DNA from: Caulobacter flavus
Lineage (GTDB): Bacteria > Pseudomonadota > Alphaproteobacteria > Caulobacterales > Caulobacteraceae
Length of the DNA: 64,000 nucleotides
Reading direction: 5' to 3'
Assembly: GCF_003722335.1 (NCBI RefSeq)
Contig: NZ_CP026100.1
Location: 868,001-932,000 of the forward strand
Position numbers and translations under genes: made by a program. Below, piece by piece: positions 8,630 to 17,841 of the stretch. Every line of letters begins with the position of its first letter. The first letter of the stretch is position 1. The notes below the pieces were generated by a model that saw only the letters and a program-made list of their open reading frames with translations, did not search any database and had not been told where the DNA came from.

Positions 8630-10453
8630 ATGCGCTCGACCGCTCTCCTCACCCTCGCCCTGCTTGCATTGGGAACGCCCGCCATGGCCCAGACCCCCGC
8701 CGACAAAGCCCCCTGGGACCAGGCCTTCCTGCCCCCGGCCCCGCAGTGGCAGGGCGCCAGCCTGGCGCTGATCCGCGACGCCTCCGATCCGTGGATCACG
8801 CCGTTCGAGGCCGACCCCGGCCACGACTTCTCACCCACCTATGTCGACACCCGCGCCTGGTTCGACCGGCTCGACAAGGCCAGCAAGCTGGTGCGCGTCG
8901 AGGACTTCGGCGTCTCGCCCGAGGGCCGGCCGATCTTCGCGGTGATCGCCAGCAAGGACGGCGACAAGCTCGATCCGAAGAAGCCGCTGCTGCTCGTGCA
9001 GTGCGGCATCCACCCCGGCGAGATCGACGGCAAGGACGCGGGCATGATGCTGCTGCGCGACATGGCTTTCCACGGCAAGGACGGCCTGCTCGACAAGGTC
9101 AACCTGGTGCTGATCCCGATCCTGTCGGTCGACGGCCACGAGCGCTCGGGCCCCTATTCGCGCCCCAACCAGCGCGGGCCGCGCATCCAGGGCTGGCGCA
9201 ACACCGCCACCAACCAGAACCTCAACCGCGACTTCATGAAGCTCGACCAGCCCGAGATGCAGGCGCTGAAGCGGCTTCAGGCCAAGTACCACGCCGACCT
9301 CTATGTCGACGTCCACGTCACCGACGGCATGGATTACCAGTACGACGTCACTTACGGCTACAACGGCGAGGACGGCGTCTGGTCGCGCTCGCCGGCCACG
9401 GCCAAGTGGCTGGACGCGGCCTTCAAGCCGGCCATGAACAAGAGCCTGGAGGCCGAGGGCCACATCCCGGGCGAGCTGGTGTTCGGCGTCGACGAGCGCG
9501 ATCCCAAGGCCGGCCTGTCGGACGGGGGCTTAGGCGAGCGGTTCTCCAACGGCTGGGGCAGCGCCGCCCACGTGCCGACCATCCTGATCGAGAACCACAG
9601 CCTGAAACCCCACGCCCAGCGGGTGCTGGGGACCTACGTCTTCATCGAGACCTCGCTGAAGCTGCTGGCCGAGAAGGGCGGCGAACTGCGCGCGGCCGTC
9701 GCCGCCGACAGCGCCCTGCGCCCGGCGACTATCCCCGCCAACTTCGTCGCCGACGACAAGCCCGGCGTCACCCGCGCCTTCAAGGGCATCCGCTACGAGA
9801 CCTATGAAAGCCCCGCCTCGGGCGCGACCGAGATCCGCTGGCTGGGAGAGGCCGATCCGGAGCTCTGGCAGCTGCCGTTCTACGGCTCGCACCCGACCCT
9901 GCAGCTGGTCCGGCCCAAGGCCTACTGGGTGCCCAGCTACCGCGCCGACATCATCGAGCGGCTGAAGCTGCACGGGGTGAAGGTCGAGACGCTGGATGCG
10001 CCCAGGACCGTGCCGGTCGAGATGCTGCGCCTGGTGGATCCCAAGCTCGCCCCGCGCGCCAACGAGGGCCACGTGCAGATGAGCGTCGAGCAGGTGACGA
10101 CGGAAGCGCGCGACTGGACCTTCCCCAAGGGCTCTGTGCGGGTGTCGACCGACCAGCCGCTGGGCGACCTCGTCGTGCTGCTGCTCGAGCCGCAATCGAC
10201 CGAGAGCGTCTTCGCCTGGGGCATGGTCCCCGAGGTGCTGAGCCGCGTGGAATATATCGAGCCCTACGCCATCGCCCCGCTGGCCGAGAAGATGATGGCC
10301 GCCGATCCGGCCCTGAAGGCGCAGTTCGAAGCCAAGCTCAAGGCCGAGCCCAAGTTCGCCGCCGATCCCGACGCGCGCCTGGCCTGGTTCTACAAGCGCA
10401 CGCCCTTCTACGATCAGCGCCACCTGCTCTATCCGATCGCCCGGGAGAAGTAG
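8630..10453 (+). CDS. Secreted M14-family zinc carboxypeptidase
   Basis: A 607-residue exported protein. Residues 1-21 are a Sec signal peptide (ALLTLALLALG, cleavage after AMAQ). The M14 zinc site is seen as CGIHPGEIDGKDAG (HxxE), and a second His in DVHVTDG. The N-terminal ~300 residues hold the peptidase; the remaining half is a less conserved region usual in the large M14 proteins of Caulobacterales and Sphingomonads. Activity is likely on peptides in the periplasm or outside. A short GGAG-like site precedes the start. No operon partner is evident; it converges with the LysR gene. Confidence 0.85.
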   Translation: MRSTALLTLALLALGTPAMAQTPADKAPWDQAFLPPAPQWQGASLALIRDASDPWITPFEADPGHDFSPTYVDTRAWFDRLDKASKLVRVEDFGVSPEGRPIFAVIASKDGDKLDPKKPLLLVQCGIHPGEIDGKDAGMMLLRDMAFHGKDGLLDKVNLVLIPILSVDGHERSGPYSRPNQRGPRIQGWRNTATNQNLNRDFMKLDQPEMQALKRLQAKYHADLYVDVHVTDGMDYQYDVTYGYNGEDGVWSRSPATAKWLDAAFKPAMNKSLEAEGHIPGELVFGVDERDPKAGLSDGGLGERFSNGWGSAAHVPTILIENHSLKPHAQRVLGTYVFIETSLKLLAEKGGELRAAVAADSALRPATIPANFVADDKPGVTRAFKGIRYETYESPASGATEIRWLGEADPELWQLPFYGSHPTLQLVRPKAYWVPSYRADIIERLKLHGVKVETLDAPRTVPVEMLRLVDPKLAPRANEGHVQMSVEQVTTEARDWTFPKGSVRVSTDQPLGDLVVLLLEPQSTESVFAWGMVPEVLSRVEYIEPYAIAPLAEKMMAADPALKAQFEAKLKAEPKFAADPDARLAWFYKRTPFYDQRHLLYPIAREK

Positions 10454-10475
10454 GGAGAACGTGAGGCCCCTCTCC

Positions 10476-11414
10476 CTATGGAAGAGGGGACGAGTCCCAA
10501 GGCCGCGCCGCGCCATAGCGCTCGACCAGCGCGTCCACCGCCGCCCGCAGACGAGCGCTCGGATACGGCGTGCGGGGCCAGACGAGGTTGACCGGCAGGG
10601 GGCTGTCGAACACGCCGTCGAGCACCGTCTCCAGCCGTCCGGCCGCCAGATCGGCGGCGACCAGCCAGCGGGGGACCATGGCGATCCCCGCGCCGGCCAG
10701 AGCGGCTTGGGCCAGCATCTGCGCATCGCCCAGTCGCGCGCGGCCGTCCACGGCCAGGCTACGAGGCGCACCGTCCGCGTCGATATATGGCCAGGGCGTC
10801 GGGCGCCCGTCGCGGGCCTCGACCAGGCAGTCGTGGGCGGCGAGGTCCTCGATGGTCTTTGGCCGTCCGCGCGCGTCGAGATAGGCCGAGGTCGCGCAGA
10901 TCACCCGCCGCTGCACGCCCAGCGACCGGGCCACGAGGCCGGCGCGGTCGTCCAGCACGCCGATCCGCACCGCCAGGTCGACGCCCTCGCCGGTCAGGTC
11001 GACCGGGCGGGCGTCGAAGCTCGCCTCCAGCCGCAAGGCCGGCCAGCGGGCCAGCAGCTCCAGCAGCACCGGCATGACGAAGGCCCGGCCCAGCAGCGGC
11101 GGCAGGGCCACGCGCAGCAGGCCCGACGGCTCGCCCCGGCCTTGTTTCAGCTCGGCCTCGGCCTGGGCCAGGCCCGACAGGGCCGCCACGCAGCGGGCGT
11201 GATAGAGGCGGCCGTCCTGCGTCAGGGCCACGCTGCGGGTGGTGCGGGCCAGAAGGCGCACGCCCAGCCTGGCCTCCAGCCGCTGCACCGCCTTGCCTAC
11301 CGCCGAGGGTGAAAGCCCCAGCACCGGCGCCGCGGCCGCGAAGCCGCCATGCTCGGCCACGGCCACGAAGGCGCGCACGCCGCTGTATCCGTCGAGGGAG
11401 GGGATCGAAGTCAT
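10476..11414 (-). CDS. LysR-family transcriptional regulator
   Basis: A 312-residue LTTR. The winged helix-turn-helix is at residues ~10-68 (AEHGGFAAAAPVLGLSPSAVGKAVQRLE, here shown in part as SPSAVGKAVQRLE), and then a periplasmic-binding-like effector domain. It is divergent from the SDR gene at 11489 with a 74-base gap, the classical LTTR layout in which the regulator controls itself and its neighbour. The inducer is unknown. Length is normal for the family. Confidence 0.9.
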   Translation of the reverse strand: MTSIPSLDGYSGVRAFVAVAEHGGFAAAAPVLGLSPSAVGKAVQRLEARLGVRLLARTTRSVALTQDGRLYHARCVAALSGLAQAEAELKQGRGEPSGLLRVALPPLLGRAFVMPVLLELLARWPALRLEASFDARPVDLTGEGVDLAVRIGVLDDRAGLVARSLGVQRRVICATSAYLDARGRPKTIEDLAAHDCLVEARDGRPTPWPYIDADGAPRSLAVDGRARLGDAQMLAQAALAGAGIAMVPRWLVAADLAAGRLETVLDGVFDSPLPVNLVWPRTPYPSARLRAAVDALVERYGAARPWDSSPLP

Positions 11415-11488
11415 TCCCGAATTGATGTCCGGGATGATCGGAATTCAAGTCGTTTCCGTCGCCATCCGCCACCCCCTAGCCTTGCGGC
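11415..11488. promoter_or_regulatory. Divergent LysR/SDR promoter region
   Basis: A 74-base gap between the two divergent genes, noticeably less GC-rich than its flanks. It contains GAATT and GGAATTC halves about 15 bases apart, giving a partial dyad that could be the LTTR site. No clear -35/-10 pair stands out. Confidence 0.4.
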
Positions 11489-12205
11489 ATGCGATACGAT
11501 GACAAGACCCTGGTGGTGATCGGCGGCGGCTCGGGGATCGGGCTGGCCACGGCGAAGGCCTTCGTCGAGGGCGGAGGTCGCGTGGTGCTCGGCGGCCGCT
11601 CGGCGCAGCGGCTGGAGGCCGCCCGCGAAAGCCTGGGCGCTGCCGCCCAGATCGCGACGATCGACGTGTTCGATCCGGACTCCGTCGCCGCATTCTTCGC
11701 GCCCCTGGAGCGGATCGACCACCTGTTCACTCCGGCCGCGACCTACGCGATCGCGCCCTTCGACCATCCCGACGAAGCCGCCCTGGCCTCGCCGTTCGAC
11801 GGCAAGTTCTGGGGCCAGGTGCGCTGCGTGCGGGCCGCCGCGCCCAAGCTGGCGGCCGATGGCTCGGTGGTGCTGATGTCCGGCGCCGCCAGCGCCCGGC
11901 CGCCGAAGGGCGCGGCTCTCTATGCCGCCGCCAACGGCGCCATCGAGGCGTTCGGACGCGGCCTGGCGGTGGATCTGGCGCCGATACGGGCCAACGTGAT
12001 CGCCCCCGGCACGATCGACGGCGACCTCTGGGCGCGCCGCCCGACGGAGATCCGCGACGCAGCCTTCGCCGGCCAGGCCGCCGGCTCGCTGGTCGGCCGC
12101 CCCGGCGCCGAGGCCGAGATCGCCCAGGCGGTGCTGTTCCTGCTGATCAACGGTTTCACGACGGGGACGACCCTGTTCACGGACGGCGGCTACAGCCTGC
12201 GCTGA
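11489..12205 (+). CDS. Short-chain dehydrogenase/reductase
   Basis: A 238-residue SDR. The cofactor site is VVIGGGSGIGLATAKAF (GxxxGxG) at residues ~9-25. The catalytic Tyr-Lys pair is less clear: the expected YxxxK reads LYAAANGAIEAF, so the usual Lys is replaced. An Asn-Gly-Ala sequence is seen in atypical SDRs. C-terminal TTGTTLFTDGGYSLR is the usual end of a cFabG-type SDR. Transcribed away from a LysR regulator that probably controls it. The substrate is unknown; loss of the catalytic Lys suggests altered or reduced activity. Confidence 0.8.
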   Translation: MRYDDKTLVVIGGGSGIGLATAKAFVEGGGRVVLGGRSAQRLEAARESLGAAAQIATIDVFDPDSVAAFFAPLERIDHLFTPAATYAIAPFDHPDEAALASPFDGKFWGQVRCVRAAAPKLAADGSVVLMSGAASARPPKGAALYAAANGAIEAFGRGLAVDLAPIRANVIAPGTIDGDLWARRPTEIRDAAFAGQAAGSLVGRPGAEAEIAQAVLFLLINGFTTGTTLFTDGGYSLR

Positions 12206-12300
12206 CACGTCAAAGCCAAGCTTCCGTAACGTCACCAGTTGCCATCGGCGTGGAAGCCAGGGCCTTATGCGGCCCCGCTTTCTGTACGAAAGGTCCGTCG

Positions 12301-12702
12301 ATGGACGTTTCCGCCTCCGGCCACGCCGCCGCCCTGTGGGCCGGCCTGCATGTGTTCCTGCTGCTGGTGCTGTCGCTGCTGGTCGTGCGCGGCCGCCAGA
12401 AACACAAGGTGGCCCTGGGCGACGGCGGGGTGCCCGAGCTGGCCCAGGCCGTTCGGGCTTTCGGCAACGCCAGCGAATACGTCCCCACCGGCCTTGGCGT
12501 GCTGGCCGTGCTGGCCGTGGTCGGCGCCCCGGCCATCGCCATCCACGGTGTCGGCCTGGTGCTGTTCGCCGGCCGCCTGATCCACGCCGTGGGCCTGTCG
12601 CGCAGCGGCGGCGCCTCGGTGCCGCGCGCCATCGGCATGATCTGCACCTGGCTGGCCTACGTCTTCGGCGGCGTGATCCTGCTGTTCTACGCCATTCCCT
12701 GA
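12301..12702 (+). CDS. MAPEG family membrane protein
   Basis: A 133-residue protein with four hydrophobic helices. The family signature RAFGNASEYVP (RxxNxxE) lies near residue 53. The MAPEG fold covers glutathione transferases and peroxidases and eicosanoid enzymes; bacterial members are mostly uncharacterised integral membrane proteins. The start at 12301 follows GAAAGG by seven bases and gives the usual length, so the longer frame from 12250 is not used. It stands alone between the SDR and pmbA. Confidence 0.8.
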   Translation: MDVSASGHAAALWAGLHVFLLLVLSLLVVRGRQKHKVALGDGGVPELAQAVRAFGNASEYVPTGLGVLAVLAVVGAPAIAIHGVGLVLFAGRLIHAVGLSRSGGASVPRAIGMICTWLAYVFGGVILLFYAIP

Positions 12703-12754
12703 CAATCCGGAGGGCGGCGCTTGCTCCGCCCCGTCCGCCTCGCCATAAGACGCC

Positions 12755-14086
12755 ATGGACGAAAACCTGTTGCATGACGTCGTCGCCGCCGCGCGCAAGG
12801 CCGGGGCCGACGCCGCCGAGGCCGTGTTCGCCGAGCGCCAGTCCCTCTCGGTGGGCGTACGCCTGGGCGAGCTGGAGGAAGTCGAGCGCGAGGAGGCCAA
12901 GGACCTGGGCCTGCGCGTCTTCGTCGGTCGCCGCAGCGCCACGGTTTCCGGCTCGGACGTCAGCCCCGAGGCCCGCGCCAAGCTGGTCGAGCGCGCCGTC
13001 GCCATGGCCCGCCTGGCCCCCGAGGATCCCTATGCCGGCTTCGCGCCGAAGGACCGCCTGGCCAAGGGCCCGTTCCCCGACCTCGACCTGATCGACACCT
13101 ACGAACCCTCGGCCGAGACCCTGGAAGACCAGGCCCGCGCCGCCGAGGCCGCCGCGCGCGCCATCGAGGGCGTGACCAATTCCGACGGCGGCTCGTCGAG
13201 CTGGAGCTCGACCTTCTGGCGTCTGGCGACCAGCGACGGCTTTTCCGGCCAGCACGCGGCCACGGGCTTCGGCATCTCGGCCTCGGCCATCGCCGGCGAG
13301 GGCGCGGGCATGGAACGTGGCGGCGAAGGCCGCTCGGTGCGCCACGCGCAGGATCTGCCCTCCCCCGAGGCCATCGGCGCCAAGGCCGGCCAGCAGGCCG
13401 TCTCGCGCCTGGGCGCGCGCAAGATCGGCTCGACCACCGCCCCGGTGATCTTCGAGAACCGCCTGGCCATGTCGCTGATCAGCCCGCTGATCGGCGCGAT
13501 CTCGGGCCCGGCCATCGCCCGCGGCACCTCGTTCCTGAAGGACAGGCTGAACCAGAAGATCTTCGCCGCCGGCGTGCAGCTGACCGACGACCCGCACCGC
13601 GTGCGCGGCCTAGGCTCGGCCCCGTTCGACGACGAGGGCGTGACCACCGTGCGCCGCGCCCTGATCGACGACGGCGTGCTGACCACCTGGCTGCTCAACA
13701 GCGCCAGCGCCCGGCAGCTGGGCCTGGAGACCACCGGCCACGCCTCGCGCGGCTCGGCCGGCGCGCCGGGCGTCTCGACCCACAACCTGACCCTGGAGCC
13801 GGGCGATCTCGACCTGGCCGGCTTGATGGGCCAGGCCAGGGAGGGCCTGCTGGTCACCTCGATGTTCGGCCCCTCGCTGAACGGCAACACCGGCGACTGG
13901 TCGGTGGGCTGTTCGGGCTTCTGGTTCGAGAATGGCCAGATCGCCTATCCGGTCACGGAAATCACCGTCGCCGGCAACCTGATCGACATCTACGGCCGCC
14001 TGGTCGTGGGCTCGGACCTGGAACTGCGCGGCGCCAGCAACAGTCCGTCTCTGCTGGTCGACGCCCTGGCGATCGCGGGCAAATGA
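12755..14086 (+). CDS. pmbA: TldD/PmbA family metalloprotease (PmbA/TldE-like)
   Basis: A 443-residue protein of the TldD/PmbA (U62) family. In Escherichia coli PmbA (TldE) partners TldD to process microcin precursors and the antitoxin CcdA. The N-terminal half shows RLGELEEVEREEAKDLGLRVF, split as RLGELEEVEREE and KDLGLRVFVG. The C-terminal half has the conserved SDLELRGASNSPSLLVD ending. The HExxxH zinc motif belongs to TldD and none is seen here, in line with PmbA. The next gene (CysQ-like) overlaps it by 4 bases (ATGA), implying translational coupling. No tldD is in the window. Confidence 0.87.
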   Translation: MDENLLHDVVAAARKAGADAAEAVFAERQSLSVGVRLGELEEVEREEAKDLGLRVFVGRRSATVSGSDVSPEARAKLVERAVAMARLAPEDPYAGFAPKDRLAKGPFPDLDLIDTYEPSAETLEDQARAAEAAARAIEGVTNSDGGSSSWSSTFWRLATSDGFSGQHAATGFGISASAIAGEGAGMERGGEGRSVRHAQDLPSPEAIGAKAGQQAVSRLGARKIGSTTAPVIFENRLAMSLISPLIGAISGPAIARGTSFLKDRLNQKIFAAGVQLTDDPHRVRGLGSAPFDDEGVTTVRRALIDDGVLTTWLLNSASARQLGLETTGHASRGSAGAPGVSTHNLTLEPGDLDLAGLMGQAREGLLVTSMFGPSLNGNTGDWSVGCSGFWFENGQIAYPVTEITVAGNLIDIYGRLVVGSDLELRGASNSPSLLVDALAIAGK

Positions 14087-14865
14087 CGGCCGACCTCGAC
14101 CTGATCCTCGACGCGGCCCGCGAGGCCGGCGCCCTGGCCCTGGCGGCTCGGGCCAGGGGCGTGACGATCTGGTCGAAGGACGGCGGCTCGCCGGTCACCG
14201 ACGCCGACCTTGCGGTCGACGCCCTTCTGAAGGAGCGCCTGCGGGCGGCGCGGCCCGACTACGGCTGGCTGTCGGAGGAGACGGTCGACGACCCGGCCCG
14301 CCTGACCACCGGCCGCCAGTTCGTGGTCGACCCGATCGACGGCACCGTCGCCTTCATGAAGGACAAGCCGTGGTTCGCCGTCTCGGTGGCCGTGGTCGAG
14401 GACGGCCGGCCGATCGTCGGCGTCGTCCACGCCCCGGCCCTGGACGAGACCTATGCGGCCACGCTCGGCGGCGGCGCGACCCTGAACGGCGCGCCCCTGG
14501 CCCCCAGCCTGTCCACCGCGCTCGACGGCGCGGCCATGCTGGGCGACGCCAAGATGTTCGCCCACCCGGCCTGGCCCCAGCCCTGGCCGCCGATGCGCAT
14601 CGAGGCCCGCAACTCGATCGCCTATCGCATCTGCCTGGTGGCGGCCGGTGCCTTCGACGCGGCGATCGCCCTGACGCCCAAGAGCGAGTGGGACTTGGCG
14701 GCCGCCGACCTGATCTGCGGCGAGGCCGGAGCGTTGCTCACCGATCACCTCGGCCGAAAATTCGCCTACAATCGGCCGAATCCGACGGTTCCGAGCCTGG
14801 TTTGCGCGAATAGGGCGCTTCACCCGTTGATCCTGTCACGCGTCGGGCATATCGACCTGCCATAA
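14083..14865 (+). CDS. Inositol monophosphatase family, CysQ-like nucleotidase
   Basis: A 260-residue protein. Metal-site motifs are SEET (residue ~65) and DPIDGTVAFM (~85), with WDLAAADLICGEAGA near the C-terminus. This is the IMPase/FBPase fold. The CysQ type removes the 3' phosphate from PAP in sulfur metabolism, and several details (KDGGSPVTDADLAVD) favour it, but a general sugar-phosphate phosphatase remains possible. It starts within the stop of pmbA (ATGA overlap). The DUF4170 gene follows 29 bases later. Probably all three are one operon. Confidence 0.82.
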   Translation: MTADLDLILDAAREAGALALAARARGVTIWSKDGGSPVTDADLAVDALLKERLRAARPDYGWLSEETVDDPARLTTGRQFVVDPIDGTVAFMKDKPWFAVSVAVVEDGRPIVGVVHAPALDETYAATLGGGATLNGAPLAPSLSTALDGAAMLGDAKMFAHPAWPQPWPPMRIEARNSIAYRICLVAAGAFDAAIALTPKSEWDLAAADLICGEAGALLTDHLGRKFAYNRPNPTVPSLVCANRALHPLILSRVGHIDLP

Positions 14866-14894
14866 TCAAAAACTCCGCAGGATCTTGCTCCCCC

Positions 14895-15119
14895 ATGTCC
14901 GACAAGCAGCTTCTTCATATCGTGATCGGCGGCGAACTGAAGGATGTCGCCGGCATCGAATTCCGTGACCTGTCGAAGGTCGAATTCGTCGGCGCCTACC
15001 CGACCTACAACGACGCCCACGCCGCCTGGAAGGCCAAGGCCCAAGCCACCGTCGACAACGCCCACGCCCGCTACTTCATCATCCACGCCCACAAGCTGCT
15101 GGACCCGAGCGCGGACTGA
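14895..15119 (+). CDS. DUF4170 small protein
   Basis: A 74-residue protein with the features of DUF4170, a short alphaproteobacterial family: a hydrophobic start LLHIVIGGEL, YPTYNDAHAAWKAKAQ and YFIIHAHKL. It has no membrane segment or known catalytic motif. The function is unknown. It follows pmbA and the CysQ-like gene in the same direction, an arrangement that suggests a shared transcript. Confidence 0.8.
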   Translation: MSDKQLLHIVIGGELKDVAGIEFRDLSKVEFVGAYPTYNDAHAAWKAKAQATVDNAHARYFIIHAHKLLDPSAD

Positions 15120-15251
15120 GTTTGAAGAACCTCCCCCCGTGGGGGAGGCGGCCCGAAGGGCCGGTGGGGGGAGCGACCGCAACCTCGGCGGATCCTCCCC
15201 CCTCCGTCGGCTTCGCCGACACCTCCCCCACGGGGGGAGGCTCCTGACGCT
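15120..15251. repeat. GC-rich palindromic intergenic repeat
   Basis: Two facing repeat arms (ACCTCCCCCCGTGGGGGAGG and CACCTCCCCCACGGGGGGAG) separated by GCGGCCCGAAGGGCC and CCGTCGGCTTCGCCGAC palindromes. The region lies between convergent genes and may act as a bidirectional hairpin terminator, though no T-run is seen. Confidence 0.65.
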
Positions 15252-15917
15252 CTACTCCCGCCGCAGCAGCTTGTCGGTCAGCACCTTGCCCAGCATGCCG
15301 GCGCGGAAGGTCTTCTTCATCTCGACGGGATCGTAGTCGTCGCTGTCGACCCACTGGGTGAAGGTCAGCCCCTTGGGCGCGCCCTTCTCCAGATACTGGT
15401 CGAAGGTGTAGTCGAGCACCCCGGTGTTGCCCTGCCTGATGTGGAGGTAGCGGCCCGACAGCTGCTTCTTGGCCTCCTCGATCGGCAGGCCCAGGCGGTA
15501 GTGGGCGTAGAGCACGCTCATGATGCCCGCCCGGTCGGCTCCCGACTTGCAGTGGATCAGGGCCGGGTACTCGATCGTCTCGAACAGTTCCTTGGCGCCG
15601 TGCACACGCTGGCGGATCGGCACCTCGCGCGAGGTGATCACGAAGTCGACCATCTTGATGCCCAGGCGCTCGCAGGCGTCCTTCTCCAGCGCGTAGAAGC
15701 TGCCGTCGAAGCCGCCGCGCAGGTTCACCACCGTCTTGACGCCCTGCTTCTTCCACCAGGCCAGCTGGAACGGCCAGGGCTGGTTGGTGCGCACCAGTTC
15801 GGGGCTGATCCAGTGGGCGTTGGTGAAGCCCACGCGCAGATAGGCGTGATCGTTCCACAGGAAGTGGAGATAGGTCTTGAAGCGCCCCCAGCGCGTGGAA
15901 AGGTCGAAACCGGCCAA
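15252..15917 (-). CDS. Dual-specificity-type protein tyrosine phosphatase
   Basis: A 221-residue protein with the phosphatase loop HCKSGADRAG (HCxxGxxR) near residue 125 and upstream DF/ITSREVP acid-loop region. The fold is that of the DSP/PTEN-like bacterial phosphatases; the substrate may be a protein or a phosphoinositide-like molecule. The TTG at 15917 is preferred as start: AGAGGA stands seven bases before it, and the resulting MAGFDLSTRWGRFK fits the family. The longer frame to 16079 would overlap the divergent ABC gene. It converges with the DUF4170 gene across a palindromic repeat. Confidence 0.75.
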   Translation of the reverse strand: MAGFDLSTRWGRFKTYLHFLWNDHAYLRVGFTNAHWISPELVRTNQPWPFQLAWWKKQGVKTVVNLRGGFDGSFYALEKDACERLGIKMVDFVITSREVPIRQRVHGAKELFETIEYPALIHCKSGADRAGIMSVLYAHYRLGLPIEEAKKQLSGRYLHIRQGNTGVLDYTFDQYLEKGAPKGLTFTQWVDSDDYDPVEMKKTFRAGMLGKVLTDKLLRRE

Positions 15918-16047
15918 GTGGCGATCCTCTGAAAACGCGCCTAGATACGTGTCGCCGGGGCTTATTGCAAAACCCCCGCGTCGTTTGGCCTCGTACTGAT
16001 GCGCCGGCGTCCTTGACAGCCCCCCCGCGAAATCCGACCCCTCGCCC

Positions 16048-17841
16048 ATGACCGACGCCGCCGAGACCGAGCTTTCCAACCGCGCCCTGGCCGCGCGGGT
16101 GTGGCGCGACTACCTGCGGCCGCGCTGGAGGGGTTTCGCCGTCTCGGTCGTCAGCGCCGCCATCGTCGCGGGCCTGACCTCGCTCCTGCTCGGCATGGTC
16201 GGCCCGGCGGTGGATCACCTGATCACCCGTCCCCAGCCCTGGGCCCTGTGGAGCATCCCGCTGGCCATCGTCGGGATCGCCATCGCGCGGGCGGTCTTCC
16301 AGATCCTCCAGGCCAGGATCATCAACGGGATCGGCAACGGCGTCGTCGGCGACGTGCAGGTCGCCCTGTTCGGCAAACTGGTGCGCGCCGATCTGGCCCG
16401 CCTGCGCGGCGCCCATTCGGGATCATACGTCGCCTCGATGCTCTACGACGCGGGCCTGATCCGCGAGGCCTCGACGACCGGCATCGTCAACTACGTGCGC
16501 GAGAGCCTGGTGGTGATCGGCGCCATCGGCACGATGTTCTACTACGACCCGATCCTGGCCCTGGCCGTGCTGCTGATCGCGCCGGCCGTCAGCGCGGTCA
16601 CCCGACGCTTCTCGAAGAAGACCACCAAGGCGGCCAAGGGCGCCATGGGCGAGACCTCGGCCCTGTCGACGGCGATCATGGAAAGCCTGGACGGCATCAA
16701 GATCGTCAAGATGGAGAACCGCGAGGCCGACGAGGAGGCCCGCGTGGGCGAGGTCGTCGGCCGTCGCCAGAAGCACCTGATCAAGGGCAGCAACGCCAAG
16801 GCCATGGCCGCGCCCGTCACCGAGGCCTTCACCACCCTGATCGTCGCCGCCGTCTTTCTGTACGCGGGATGGCGCGCGACCAGCGGCGGCGTCACCGCCG
16901 GCGACTTCCTGGGCTTCCTGGGCGCGCTGATGGCGGCCGGCCAGTCGCTGCGCCAAGTGACCAATCTGCAGACGGTGATGGCCGAGGGCTTCACCGCCGC
17001 CCGCCGCCTGTTCGCGGCGCTCGACGTCGAGGCGACCATCGTCGATCCGCCGGGAGCCGGGGCCCTGCCGCCCGGCGAGGGCGGCGTGACGCTGGACCAT
17101 GTCGACTTCGCCTACGGCGAGGGCGCACCGGCCCTGGCCGACGTGTCGCTGAGCGTGCGCCGGGGCGAGACCGTGGCCCTGGTCGGTCCGTCCGGCGGCG
17201 GCAAGAGCTCGATCCTCAACCTGATCCCGCGCTTCTACGACGTCACGGCCGGCTCGGTCAGCATCGACGGCCATGACGTGCGCTCGGTGACCCTGGCCAG
17301 CTTGCGCGACCGCATCGCTCTGGTCACCCAGGAGCCGTTCCTGTTCGACGACACCATCCGCGCCAACATCGCCTACGCCAAGCCCGACGCGACCGATGCC
17401 GAGATCGAGGCCGCCGCCCGGCAGGCCGCCGCCCACGACTTCGTCAGCGCCCTGCCGGAAGGCTACGACACCCGGGTCGGCGAGGCCGGCACGCGCCTGT
17501 CGGGCGGCCAGCGCCAGCGTATCGCCATCGCCCGGGCCTTCCTGAAGAACGCTCCGATCCTGCTGCTCGACGAGGCCACCAGCGCGCTCGACACCGAGAG
17601 CGAGGCCCTGGTGCAGGCGGCGCTGGAACGGCTGATGGCCGGCCGCGCGACCATCCTGATCGCCCACCGGCTGTCGACCGTGAAGCACGCCGACCGCATC
17701 TACGTCATCGACAAGGGCCGCGTCGTCGAGACCGGAACCCACGCGGGCCTGGTCCGCGCCAAGGGTCTCTACGCCCGCCTGGCCAAGGCCCAGGACCTCG
17801 ACCACGCCCCCGTTTCCGACTCCGAGGAGACCGCCTCTTGA
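16048..17841 (+). CDS. MsbA-like ABC exporter, fused permease/ATPase
   Basis: A 597-residue ABC half-transporter. Six transmembrane helices occupy residues ~20-320. The ATPase has Walker A GPSGGGKSS at about 380, signature LSGGQRQR near 485 and Walker B ILLLDEATSALD. It heads a probable envelope operon followed by a DUF374 acyltransferase, a metal exporter, waaA and lpxK. That context makes lipid A-core flipping (MsbA) the best guess. The stop overlaps the TTG start of the next gene (TTGA). It is divergent from the phosphatase gene. Confidence 0.88.
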   Translation: MTDAAETELSNRALAARVWRDYLRPRWRGFAVSVVSAAIVAGLTSLLLGMVGPAVDHLITRPQPWALWSIPLAIVGIAIARAVFQILQARIINGIGNGVVGDVQVALFGKLVRADLARLRGAHSGSYVASMLYDAGLIREASTTGIVNYVRESLVVIGAIGTMFYYDPILALAVLLIAPAVSAVTRRFSKKTTKAAKGAMGETSALSTAIMESLDGIKIVKMENREADEEARVGEVVGRRQKHLIKGSNAKAMAAPVTEAFTTLIVAAVFLYAGWRATSGGVTAGDFLGFLGALMAAGQSLRQVTNLQTVMAEGFTAARRLFAALDVEATIVDPPGAGALPPGEGGVTLDHVDFAYGEGAPALADVSLSVRRGETVALVGPSGGGKSSILNLIPRFYDVTAGSVSIDGHDVRSVTLASLRDRIALVTQEPFLFDDTIRANIAYAKPDATDAEIEAAARQAAAHDFVSALPEGYDTRVGEAGTRLSGGQRQRIAIARAFLKNAPILLLDEATSALDTESEALVQAALERLMAGRATILIAHRLSTVKHADRIYVIDKGRVVETGTHAGLVRAKGLYARLAKAQDLDHAPVSDSEETAS

